A DNA stretch of 64,000 nucleotides. Origin: Chrysophaeum taylorii. Lineage: Eukaryota; Sar; Pelagophyceae; Pelagomonadales; Pelagomonadaceae. Positions 1 to 10,225 of this stretch are shown piece after piece (position 1 is the stretch's first letter; each line of letters starts with the position of its first letter). The notes below the pieces were generated by a model. It saw nothing but the letters and a program-made list of their open reading frames with translations. It ran no database searches and was not told where the DNA came from. The translations under genes and the position numbers were made by a program. The stretch covers positions 1-64,000 of the forward strand of contig JAQMWT010000441.1 in assembly GCA_029834535.1 (NCBI GenBank), given 5' to 3'.

Positions 1-927
1 ACTGCTCTCGTGGGTGCTCATCGATATGCGCCCCCTCGCGATGCTAAACGTCGTCGACGAGGACGAAGCCGACCGGAGACGAAGCTGCAATGCTGCGGTG
101 AGGTGGCGTCGGCAGAGAAGAGTGGCTCTTCGGGTTGCTCGGACGGCGTCTCGAAGGCGTTTCTCTCTGCTTTTGTCGAGCGAGAAGCGCATCACAGGCC
201 AGTCGGACTCGTCAAGATACCCAAGCTCTTCGACAAGGTCAGCGTAAAGGAGCACGCGCACGAATTGCGCGAAGCTATGGCTTTCCAGGCAATGCTCACG
301 ACCCCAGAATGATCCAGTTGCCGCCGATTCGGTTGGAGGCTTTTGGACGGACGCGAAGAGAAGATTCTTGAATTTGTCGAGCTCAGCGTCGCGAGATGGA
401 CCGAGTAGTGTTGGAAACACCGCAGTCCCCTCCGGGACCACGTGTGCCAAGTTGCCGCGCGGTCCGGCCAGCTCGAGGTCTCAAGCGCGCAAAGGGCCAG
501 TTTATTGGGACGTCCTTCGAGGCAGCTCACGGCGGCCACCTAAAAAATCTGGTGGGTGCGCGGCGAACAGGCGTCCTTGGGATACAAGGACGTGTGCTGG
601 CGCGCTCGAAGCGACCACATCGGGGTCCTCCAGTGGGAGCCGTGTGCCAGGGGTACCCTTTGCCTTGCCGACGTGCGCGCTCGCGGCTTTCCGGAGCCGT
701 CGTTTTGAGGTCGTCGAATAATGGACGATTTTTCTTTCCTACAGGCGCGCGCTAGAACCTCAACTCTCGCAACCTCACGATACCTCCAATATGACGACGA
801 CGACGACGATGATGATGATGATGATAAAAGCTCCCTTGGACGGTGCCGCGGGTTGTTGTTGTTTAAAACAAGGTCGATAAAATTAATAAGTCCCGCACAA
901 AAATAAGAGTCGGGCCAAGGAAGGAAG
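1..927 (+). other. Decayed sequence with weak hAT-transposase resemblance
   Basis: No convincing intact gene. On the plus strand, positions 2-70 translate to a stretch with W-V-x-I-D-M-R-P-L, resembling the conserved 'W...D.RP' block of hAT transposases. Around 396-440 another frame reads V-V-L-E-T-P, followed by a region that could match the segment after the hAT catalytic Asp. The frames do not connect, so at best this is a broken remnant. A GAC/GAT microsatellite lies at about 792-825. The 549-927 part is probably 3' flanking sequence of the minus-strand gene that ends at 928. Confidence 0.22.
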
Positions 928-2027
928 CTAGCGAGGGGATTTGGTGGCGGAGTGAATGCGACGGGCCTTACGGGCACGGAAGGCCGTTTGCATGCGCACC
1001 GCCATGACGTGCTCGAGTAAAAGCGAGGTGACATCGTAGTGGGATCGTCGGCAACGAAGCGCTCGATCGCCTCGGAGGCGGCGTTGCTCTCGAGGCGCAA
1101 GGTGTCTTGAAGTGCGGCACCGATTTTGGCGAGACGGTTGGTCCAGGATGGGAGCTGGCGACGCCCAGCTCGATCGTGAACTCGTCCGAGGAAGGAGCAG
1201 CAGTTTTTCGGATGATGTCGTAGGTATTTCCCTTCCAGCGAGGTATGAGACTTGGGAATGGCGGTGACTTGGGCTTTGGGGAGATAGCAGTCGCCAAGGT
1301 AGTAAGATTCGCGGTACGAGTGGAGCGGGACATTTGTAGGATTGCTCGCGAAGATGCCGGACTGGTTGCGCTTGGTGCCGCCAAACGAATACTCCTTGCT
1401 GTAGACTTGGATCGCACAGTGGAAGACGCCGCCGACGGTGAGCTCCCCTACCCGGTTGAGATTCGCGATCGTTTGGGTGTGGCCGACGTCGTAGACGTGG
1501 AGGAAGACAGGTGTGGATGCGCTGGACGCTTTGGCGAGATCTGCGTTGGGACCCAACTTGAGGTTTCGGACGCCCGCCGGCGCCACCACTTTCGTCGGCG
1601 GCGGCACGTGCTCGTCCAACATGATACCCAGCTGGATCTTCCCGAGGCTCGGGGAGTCGCCCGTGGGCACCACGTTAAACCATTTGTTGGGGGAAAACGA
1701 CTTTCCCCTCCGCTCTTCTCGATATCCCCGACAACGAAACTAACTTCGCCCATCGGATCGTCTTCCTTTGTCACGTCCCAGTCGCGGATGACACGCGCAC
1801 GCGCGCCGCGTGGGTCGTCACGAATCGGAAGCTCGAGGCGGCGTCAGCCAGGTTGGATTCAACGTTTTCGTCCGCGTGCTCGTCCGTCCGATTTCCTTCC
1901 CATTGACAATGATTACGCAAAAGGGTCGCTCGACGCTTCCCGCAGACCACCGTAGTAGTCTTGGGGGGCAAGTCGACGCTCGCAACACGCGCAACCGCAA
2001 TATCAACTCCCGCTTCAAACCCACCAT
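928..2027 (-). pseudogene. C2 domain + PPPDE (DeSI-like) thiol peptidase, frame-broken
   Basis: Reading the minus strand from the ATG at 2027, pieces in different frames form one recognisable protein. First comes a C2 domain: a beta strand V-I-I-V-N-G-K-E-I-G-R-T, then L-N-P-T-W, then V-I-R-D-W-D followed by D-D-P-M-G-E-V. Next is a PPPDE fold with V-F-L-H-V-Y-D-V, the catalytic-His block G-V-F-H-C-A-I-Q-V, the E-Y-S-F-G-G loop and the catalytic-Cys block (I-I-R-K then N-C-C-S-F). PPPDE enzymes remove SUMO or ubiquitin-like modifiers; the C2 part would normally direct membrane binding. A basic, IQ-like C-terminal tail ends in a TAG at 928-930. I count about eight frame changes in 1.1 kb, several beside short homopolymers. 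Neighbouring genes of up to 3 kb are intact, so decay seems likelier than poor sequence, but assembly error is not excluded. The first C2 Ca-binding Asp position is Arg. Confidence 0.7.
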
Positions 2028-2245
2028 CTTTCTTCGTCGAAGTGTATATGTAGTTTCAAGAACATTTCAAGAACAATTCGCCGTCGTCAAACAAGATTCC
2101 TGCGAGAAAATATATGACATGCACCCTCCTTGTGAGGAAGCTAGACACTTACCCCTGCACCACGTATCCAGTATCCCTACGTCATTCCCTTATCGTCGCT
2201 AGTGTGACGTCCCATTCTAGTTCTCTCATCCCCATTCAGTTCTCA

Positions 2246-3330
2246 CAAGTGCAGGCCAGTAAGTTCACCCAGTCCCAATCCCTCTCTAACCCCAGGCATT
2301 TTCACCCTGTAAGTTCACCTAGTCCCAATCTCTAACCCCAATAAATCGGCGTAAGCCCACTCGTTGCTCACACCACTCACCCCACTCTCCTGCGAGTCCC
2401 GTCGCTTTTCTCACCCCCCGCCAATCTCTAAGGCGCTTTGATCCCACCCGCCGCACACCGCTAAGCTTTGAGTTTACTCTAAAAGCCCCAGTAAAAAAAA
2501 AGTTTTTTGTTCACACTTGGTCTCAGTAAGTTCACCTGGTCATAAGTTCACCTAGTCCCAATCTCTAACCTCCCCACCACCAGCACCAGGGTAAGTTCAC
2601 CAGGTTCCAGTAAGTTCACCTGGTCCCAGAAGTAACCTATAGTGCGCGTGTAGACGCCGGGAGGGGCTTATCGGTATTGCGCAGCACGTGTGGGGTAGGT
2701 GGAGTCGTCGACCAGAAGAGGATATCCCGGGGTTGCCGATCGACAGAGAGCCACGTAGAGCTGGACGTGGCAGAAGACGGGCTTCGGCAAGAGGACGCCG
2801 ACCTCGCGGGGCGTCTGGCCCTGGCTCTTGGTGATCGTTTGGCGTCGGCGGGCCTTAAGGGATACAGGTTGGAGGAGCCTCGGTGACAACGACACGATCG
2901 ATCATGTATCTGGTACCGTTGCAGTGGCCGTGCGACGGGTCGAGGTTGCGAAGACTTTAAGCTCGCGATCAAAGTCAGCATGCCGTTGGTTGTCAGGGAG
3001 TCGAAAACTCGACTGTAAGAGCGAGGCGTCGTCTTCCGACCCAACCTAGTCTGCCGAAAAGAACTCCGACGCCTCGTCTCCGGGAAAAAAAGGCCGCGGT
3101 CATGCGCGCGTTGTCAGCATCGACAACATCGTTTCGACGGGGCGTGAGAATGGCGCGCTGAAAGAGCCGCCGCGGCTCGTGGAAATAGTCTGCGAGGTCG
3201 CCGTAGACGGCTTGGAGGATCACTGTCTGGCTCTCGCGTCTACCTGATCCTTACTCTCGCGCCTACATGATCCTTACCCTAAATCGAGGGACAGACAAAC
3301 AGACAAACAGACAGACAAACATCTGTCGAT
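2246..3330 (-). mobile_element. Helitron fragment copy 1 (helicase tail and 3' end)
   Basis: Minus-strand translation of 3225-2640 gives the C-terminal part of a Helitron Pif1-like helicase: A-I-L-T-P-R then V-V-D-A-D-N-A, later K-S-Q-G-Q-T-type and L-Y-V-A-L-type helicase motifs, scattered over several frames. Downstream, 2640-2250 is an array of a roughly 20-bp unit (AGTAAGTTCACCTGGTCCC). The 3' end is the shared GGCCTGCACTTG (reverse complement at 2247-2258). Beyond it, host sequence resumes as the Copia terminal repeat. The 5' side ends in a degenerate (ACAGACAA)n tract at 3292-3320. It lacks any Rep domain, so it is non-autonomous. It shares its frame damage with copies at 8951-10225 and 58279-59805. 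Confidence 0.7.
2258..2640. repeat. Helitron 3' subterminal array, copy 1
   Basis: A degenerate tandem array of AGTAAGTTCACC(T/C)(A/G)GTCCC-like units, interspersed with 'CAATCTCTAACCCCA' spacers. The same array occurs reversed at 9943-10215 and in this orientation at 58286-58590, always between the helicase remnant and the element end. Confidence 0.75.
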
Positions 3331-4652
3331 TAGTAGTTAGGACACGGTAGCACATGGTACCAGGTGCTCGTTCACGATCGAGCCTGTGCTTGACTTCGTG
3401 GCGACTCCTTCTCGGCTTCAGTTCGTTGCTCCGTGTTCGGTTCGTTGTCGTCTATCATGTCCTCGATCGAAATTCCAGCTAGCAAGCTTTCGCAAAAACT
3501 TGATGCCTTCAGCGGTGAGCGACATTTTTTTTTTCCACCAATGGACACGTCGTCGCGAACATGATCATCTCTACCGGCGATCACATTATCTCGACCAACG
3601 ATTCTTGGACTAGCATCTCAGCATCTCGCTGCTCTGCAGAAGCATCTCGCTGCTCTGAAGAAGACTTTCGCGTCAAGCAACAACGTTGATATCCATGACA
3701 ACCGCGACATGAACTTCACGCGACTTTACAAGCGCATTACCGATGTCTACATGGGCCATGGGGATCGCGTAGCGAACTTCCTCAACAAGTTCATCATCGG
3801 AGTATACAAGTTGCTCGGCATTGTACCAATCACCGGAGTTCAAGTTGCTCGGCATTGTACCTGATCCGACGCACCCTCGAGTGGGTCCTCGCATTTGACT
3901 ACGTGCATCGTGCTTCACGACTTACTGGCTTTGTTTTATCGTCTCGCGTTTCGTACCGATGAATGTGGTTGTACCCTTGAGAAGTTCAACAACAATCAAT
4001 TTAGATGGCATGCACAACCACTTCTGCCGCGCTATCCGCCGCGTCGTCAGCCACAACCCCGACTTCAGACTCTTCCAACTGACCTACCCTATACGCTCCC
4101 CTTTCCCACCAACCTGGCTCTACTCGATTCCGACGCACTACCCAATGTCCTTTTGGCGGCTGCAAGGATCACTTTAAGGGGGACTGCCGCAAGTTTCACA
4201 GTTCCTAGCTATTCCACGACAACGCGCTACCCACCATCGCCGTTCTTCTCAACAGCGCAACACTCCCAATGACTCCAACAACACCCAACAACACCAACCC
4301 ACCAAAACCAACACCAGTAACACTACCTTTTCTGCTCCTATGCCTACTCCAACCTTGACTGATTCTAGTTCCACTCCGCCGCTTTTCTTAATACCACCAC
4401 CTATTACACCCCCTTCACCGCCTTAAACGGCCGCACCCAACGTCTCACATCCACCTCCCGATACTCTATCTTATCATCTTTGCACCTTTCTGCCAATCAA
4501 GATAATTCCAAGTCAGCGTGTGTACCGCCGATTTTCTGCCGCAAGCACATCAACAACCCCATCCCATGGAAGCCCCTCGTTTTTGTGAAGGAAAAGTGTT
4601 TTTGTGGAAGCCCCTCGTTTTTGTTTTTAGCTCCCATTGCACAGGCGCCCTT

Positions 4653-4885
4653 CGTTCTGTATTTTCCGCTATTCGTTGCTCAACCCCTCGTTCTGTATTT
4701 TCACCTCGTCGTTGCTCCTCTCCTCGTTCTGTCTTTTCACCTCGTCGTTGCTCCCCTCCTCGTTCTGTATTTCGCCTATTCGTTGCTCCACTCCCCGTTG
4801 TGCATTTTCAGCTATTCGTTGATCCACTCCCCGTTGTGCATTTTCTGCTATTCGTTGATCCACTCCTCGTTGTGCTTGTCGGTTT
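4653..4885 (+). repeat. 36-bp minisatellite inside copia-1
   Basis: About seven copies with a strict 36-bp period (starts near 4653, 4689, 4725, 4761, 4797, 4833 and 4869). The unit contains TCGTT(C/G)TGTATTTTC and a CGTTGCTCC segment. The period is a multiple of three, so a 12-residue hydrophobic repeat is encoded in one frame. I infer replication slippage in element sequence. Confidence 0.75.
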
Positions 4886-7800
4886 TGGTAAAACCAGCGA
4901 ATCACGTTCCATCGCGCATTTCACCTGCCACAACTAAGCTGTGCCTGTCAATTTTTCGCGTGCGCAGCTTTCGTGCTTCCTATGTGGTTGGATCGCTCAT
5001 CTTCGGGATCCTGGACAGACGCTTCTTTGCTGTGTGATTTGTGGTTCTCCTTCGCGCACTCTCGCCTTTTCGCCGCTTTTCTGACCTTTAAAATCCGGTT
5101 TTGCTATCGCAGTGAATTCCGTGCTCAGCACCCGCGACGCTATCTGCAATGTTCTTACGTCTGCGACGCTATCTGCAACGTTCTTACGTGCCACAACTGT
5201 TTTGCCACTATAGCCACCTTCTACCGCAGTCTATTCGAGTATGACGAGCAAAGCTCGCCGCTTGCTCCTCCAACGTTGGCCCATATGGCAACTTCGTTCT
5301 TGCGAATGCGAAAACGGGCCACTTTCTTATCTGCCACAGCAGGCTGGCATACAGCAGCCTGGTCTACCCGTGTTCGTTCCTTACACCGCTGGCGCGTCCG
5401 AAGTCTTCCATCTTCGCGTACAGGACGCGGTCGTGCCCATGGCAACTTGCTCGCGCCACAACAACCAAACACCCAACGTTCGCATCAACCCTGTTTACGC
5501 CTGTTTTTGCTTCTGTCGACTCCGACCATCGTCATAACCTGGTCACCATGCACCATGCAACATATCTGCCCAAAGGCCACGTTCTCATCAGACGTCTGGT
5601 ACACTGCCATCATATATACCAGCCTGTGTTCCCGCTATCTTTACCCCGCTGCGATCCTCAGTGGCAACCATCGCTTAACGCAAGTCTTCCCAGGCACCTT
5701 TTGTCGCTATTGTTCTTCAGACCTCGATTTTGCTGACAGTTTCGCTTATCAGATTTCTTGCAATGTCAACCACCGAAGGAACTTCAACGTTGTTCCGCCT
5801 TTCAGCTCTCGTCTACTGTTGCCCCATTGTCACCTGTTCCTGCTGTTTGCCCGATTGTCACCTGTTCTTCCGCTGTTGCCCCCTTGTCCCCTGTGTTTGA
5901 TGAGAATGCGCCGGTTTCACTGGGACTGATCACCCCATCACGTGAACCGACCATTCTACGAGCTCATGAACTCCGCCGAACCAAAGAGAGAAAACAACAA
6001 AACGTGCACAACAAAGTCGAGCCAACCAGAGCCGACAAAACAACAAGCATGCAAAACAAAGTCAAGCCAAAACGGAGCCGACCGCGCAAAGTCGACAAAA
6101 AGCGCACATTATTCAGAAACAAATGGAGAACAAACTCAAACCCACAATACTGGCGTTTTACCACGCACTGTCGATTCTGTGTCATCTTGTCATTCCCTTC
6201 GATTCTGTGTCATCTTGTCCTTCCCTGTACGTTAATTATTCTAGCTTTCGTTTGTTAGTTCATTATGTCTTCCTTCCCCTCTGTCTCGCCCAGCCCATCC
6301 AAATCCTGCACGTCGGTTACAAGCCCTTGCCACAGAATATCATTCCCTCGGTCAGCTCGGTTGCTCGGATGTTGTTCGCGTTCCTTCTACTTTTTCTGGC
6401 ACCATCTGCCCTTTGAAGTGGGTCCACCGCACGAAGTATGAATCTGGCCGCTTCAAATCGTACACTGCTCATCTCGTTGTCCGCGGTTACACCCAGGTTC
6501 ACGGCATTGCTTACCACGACACGTACCGTCCTGTAGATGTCATCTCTGCTTTCATACAAGCCCCTGTCTGGCGTTGCTGTTCACGACTGGGATTTGCATA
6601 AGTTGGATGTCAGCTCCGCTTTTATCCAAGCTCCCATTGACGAAGACATCTATGTCTGGCCACCCGAAGGTTATGCTCCTCGCCAACCCACCGATGGTTT
6701 CAAAATCATTTACACGCTCCGTCGCTCTTGGTATGGTTGCAAACAAGCTTGTCGTAATTGGTGGCTTTATTTGGCACGCTTTCTCGTCAATGACTGTGGC
6801 TTCGTCCGCGGATCTGGTGACACTTGCCGTTACAAGCTCGTGCTTAATTCTACCGTTGTCCTACGTCTCGTTCTTGTCGTTGATGATCTTCTTGTGGCGC
6901 ACCCTCGTCCTTGCCTTGGTCATTACCCAGCCTTCTTCCTCCGTTTCCGAACCTTCACTGATGTTAACGAGCTTGATCTGACCACTTACGTTGGTCTCCG
7001 CATTACGCGTGCTCGCGCACAACCAGACTTGACTCCCGCTCCCAAAGTTCTTCCTCTTTCTGCGGCTGCTTCTCCTGCACCTGGCTCCCCTGCTCACGTC
7101 TTCATGGCACGCATCCCTTTTCGTCGTATTCTCCGTTGTGTCTTGTTTCTTTCTGTTATGCCTCGCCCTGATATCACTTGGACCGTCAATCCGTGTGCGC
7201 CTTTTACTGACAATCCTGGTAAACCCCACTGGCGCGCCTTATCTCATACCCTCCTTTATCTCCATGGTACTCAAGATCTTGCTCTTGTTCTTGGTCGCGC
7301 TTCTACCCTTCGTCTCTGTGGTTATTCCGACTCCAGCTGGGCCGACGACCCTGATGACCGCCACTCCACTACTGGTTTTTGTTTTCTCCTTGGTGGCTCT
7401 ATGATCTCCTACTGCTCCCGCTCGCAGTACCTCCTCGCCCGCTCCTCTTTTGAAGCTGAATTACTCGCTCTTTACGCCGCTACTGCTGAGCTCTCTTGGC
7501 TTCTCAAACTTTTTGATGACTTTGATCTCCCTCGTCACACGGTACCAATGTATGTCGATAATAGCACCACCGTCACCCAAGTCCGTCTCCAATGTCTCAC
7601 GCGGCGCACCCGCCATATTGATATTCGCTTTTACAGCACCGCCGAATATCATCGCAACCACATCATTGATCTCCAACACATCACCCGCCTTGACAACCTT
7701 AGCGATATCTTCACCCGCAGTACGGAAGCTCCTTCCTTCCTCCGGCTTCGTGCTCGTTACCTCACCTCGTGACTTCGCCCTGATATCTCCTGTCTCTTTC

Positions 7801-8059
7801 TGCCACACTGCCTCTCCTGACGTCTTCCTTCAAGATTCTCCTCTGTGAGCTTCTCACTTACCCCTTTTTCCTTCTTCCTTTTCTTTCTTTTCCAGCTCCT
7901 GTGTGAGGACCTCACTTACCCCTTTTTCCTTTTCTTTCTTTTCCAGCACGTGTGTGAGGAAGCTATGACACTTACCCCTGCGCCACGTATCCAGTATCCG
8001 TACGTCATTCCCTTATCGCTAGTGAGGTCCCCATTTCAGTTCTCACATCCCCTTACCAG

Positions 8060-8952
8060 TCCTAACCAAAAGGTGAGGGTAGGAATGCCGGTCATGGTGT
8101 GTGTGAGTGCCCGGGGCTATATATACCCCTGTGCTTCCCCATCATAGTGAAACGTGAACATCTGGGGCGAGTCAAGCATGTATGTGTATGCGAAACGGTG
8201 GGGACCCAGCAGACGACGACGCCATCTGCTTAAGATGAACATCTGCGTCGGAGATGAACACCCGGTCCTGGTAAGTGAAAGCGCCCAGATGAGGGGGGTC
8301 TAGTGTTTGTGCTAGACGATGGGGCTCCCAGCAGTTGGCAATGGCAACTGCGTCGAAGCCACTCACACACTCCTTGCGGCGCAGCGGTGGGGCGGATTCG
8401 AACGCGCGATCCACCTCGAGCGCTTTAAGGGCCCATAACCAAAAGGTGAGGGTAGGAATGCCGGTCCTGGTGTGTGTGAGTGCCCGGGGCTATATATACC
8501 CCTGTGCTAACTACTAATCGAAAGATGTTTGCAAAAGGCGAGGGTAGGAATGCCGGTCCTGGTGTGTGCGAGTGCCCGGGGCTATATATAACCCTGTGCT
8601 TCCCCATCATAGTGAAACGTGAACATCTGGGGCGAGTCAAGCATGTATGCGAGACGGTGGGGACCCAGCAGACGACGACGCTATCTGCTTAAGATGAACA
8701 TCTGCGTCGGAGATGAACATCCGGTCCTGGTAAGTGAAAGCCCCCAGATGAGGGGGGTCTAGTGTGTGTGCTAGACGACGGGGCTCCGGCAGTTGGCGAC
8801 GGCAACTGCTTCGAAGGCACTCACGCACTCCTTGCGGCGCAGCGGTGGGGCGGATTCGAACGCGCGAACCACCTCGAGCGCTCAAAAGGTGAGGGTAGGA
8901 ATTCCGGTCCTGGTGTGTGCGAGTGCCCGGGGCTATATATACCCCTGTGGTT
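8060..8952. repeat. Tandem duplication with repeated TATA-bearing module
   Basis: A roughly 70-bp module (GGTGAGGGTAGGAATGCCGG ... GGGGCTATATATACCCC) occurs four times, near 8070-8132, 8432-8504, 8540-8605 and 8886-8950. Between copies lies a roughly 290-bp spacer, present twice (8134-8420 and 8603-8881), so a unit of about 455 bp is duplicated. Each module carries the near-palindrome GGGGCTATATATACCCC. A short minus-strand frame is open in both spacers (8172-8414 and 8637-8885) but has no recognised domain. The array sits between the right terminal repeat of copia-1 and the Helitron minisatellite. Confidence 0.75.
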
Positions 8953-10225
8953 TGTCTGTCTGTCTGTTTGTCTGTCTGTCTTTAAATGTCGACTGCTAAG
9001 AGGGGGGTGTGTGTGGGAAGCATGAAGGATGTGGGTGGGTTTGTGGAGTATGAGGGATGTCTGTCGGTCTGTTTGTCTTTAAATGTCGACTGCTAAGAGG
9101 GGGGGGTGTGTGTGGGGAGCATGAAGGATGTGGGTGGGTTTGTGGGGTATGAGGGAAGTGCCTGACGGGCGGAGATAAGTACGCGGGACCTAGTCGGGGT
9201 CATCGCCGAGGCGTGGGGCAGGCGAAGAGAGGACGGGCCCCGCCCGTAGGTCGTACGCATGCTGCCGCCGGACGTATGTGCGACGAAGGGTGACGTCCTG
9301 CTGTTTGTCCCTCGAGTTAGGGTAAGGATCAGGTAGGCGCGCGAGCCAGACAGTGATCCTCCAAGCCGTCTACGGCGACCTCGCAGACTGTTTCCACGAC
9401 CCGCGGCGGCTCTTTCAGCGCGCCATTCTCACGCCCCGTCGAAACGATGTTGTCGATGCTGACAACGCGCGCATGACCGCGGCCTTTTTTTCCCGGAGAC
9501 GAGGCGTCGGAGTTCTTTTCGGCCGACTAGGTTGGGTCGGAAGACGACGCCTCGCTCTTTACAGTCGAGTTTTCGACTCCCTGACAACCAACGGCATGCT
9601 GACTTTGATCGCGAGCTTAAAGTCTTCGCAACCTCGACCCGTCGCACGGCCACTGCAACGGTACCAGATACATGATCGATCGTGTCGTGTCACCGAGGCT
9701 CCTCCAACCTGTATCCCTTAAGGCCCGCCGACGCCTAACGATCAACAAGAGCCAGGGCCAGACGCCCTGCGATGTCCGCGTCCTCTTGCCCACAAGCCCG
9801 TCTTCTGTCACGTCCAGCTCTACGTGGCTCTCTGTCGATCGGCAATCCCGAGGATATCCTCTTCTGGGTCGACGACTCCACCCTACCCCACACGTGCTGC
9901 GCAATACCGATAAGCCCCCTCCCAGCGTCTACACGCGCACTGTAGGTGAACTTATTGGGACAAGGTGAGCTTACTGGGGTTTGAGATTGGGACTAGGTGA
10001 AATTAGTGACCAGGTGAACTTACTGGGACCAAGTAAACTTACTGGGGTTTTCTGAGTGAACGCGAAGGCTAGCGGCGTGTACGGATCGAAGCAGCTTAGA
10101 TTGGCGGAGGTGAGAGCGACGAGCTCGAAGGAGAGTGGGGTGAGTGGGTGTGACCACGAGTGGGTTTACGCCGAACTTACTGGGGTTAGAGATTGGGACT
10201 AGGTGAACTTACTGGCCTCCACTTG
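8951..10225 (+). mobile_element. Helitron fragment copy 2 (minisatellite, helicase tail, 3' end)
   Basis: From left to right: a (TTTGTCTG)n tract and two copies of a minisatellite unit ending TTTAAATGTCGACTGCTAAG (8951-9150); a conserved segment at 9152-9350 also found reversed at 25850-25990; the Pif1-like helicase remnant at 9353-9950; the AGTAAGTTCACC array in reverse (9943-10215); and the end GGCCTCCACTTG at 10214-10225. The right flank is Copia gag sequence, so the fragment sits at or in the left end of copia-2. The helicase reading frames are broken the same way as in copies 1 and 3. Confidence 0.7.

Larger units (their letters stand above)
2131..8058 (+). mobile_element. Fossil Ty1/Copia LTR retrotransposon (copia-1)
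   Basis: The pol end is clear at about 6410-7772: a Copia-type reverse transcriptase followed by an RNase H with the Y-S-D-S-S-W-A-D motif and the usual Copia C-terminus. Upstream, 3380-6400 holds gag-like sequence, including a Cys/His knuckle near 4160-4195. A terminal repeat of about 110 bp is shared by 2131-2245 and 7951-8046. The left copy is interrupted by a Helitron fragment (2246-3330). The element is broken at many points and looks old. Its family differs from that of the Copia element at 10226-17200. Confidence 0.75.

Noticed and set aside
792-825. Poly-Asp coding run
   Set aside because: A plain GAC/GAT microsatellite outside any supported gene.
8380-8420. Possible tRNA T-arm (GGATTCGAAC) in the tandem array, also at 8850-8870
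   Set aside because: The flanking bases do not form a T-stem, and no acceptor, D or anticodon arms can be built on either strand.
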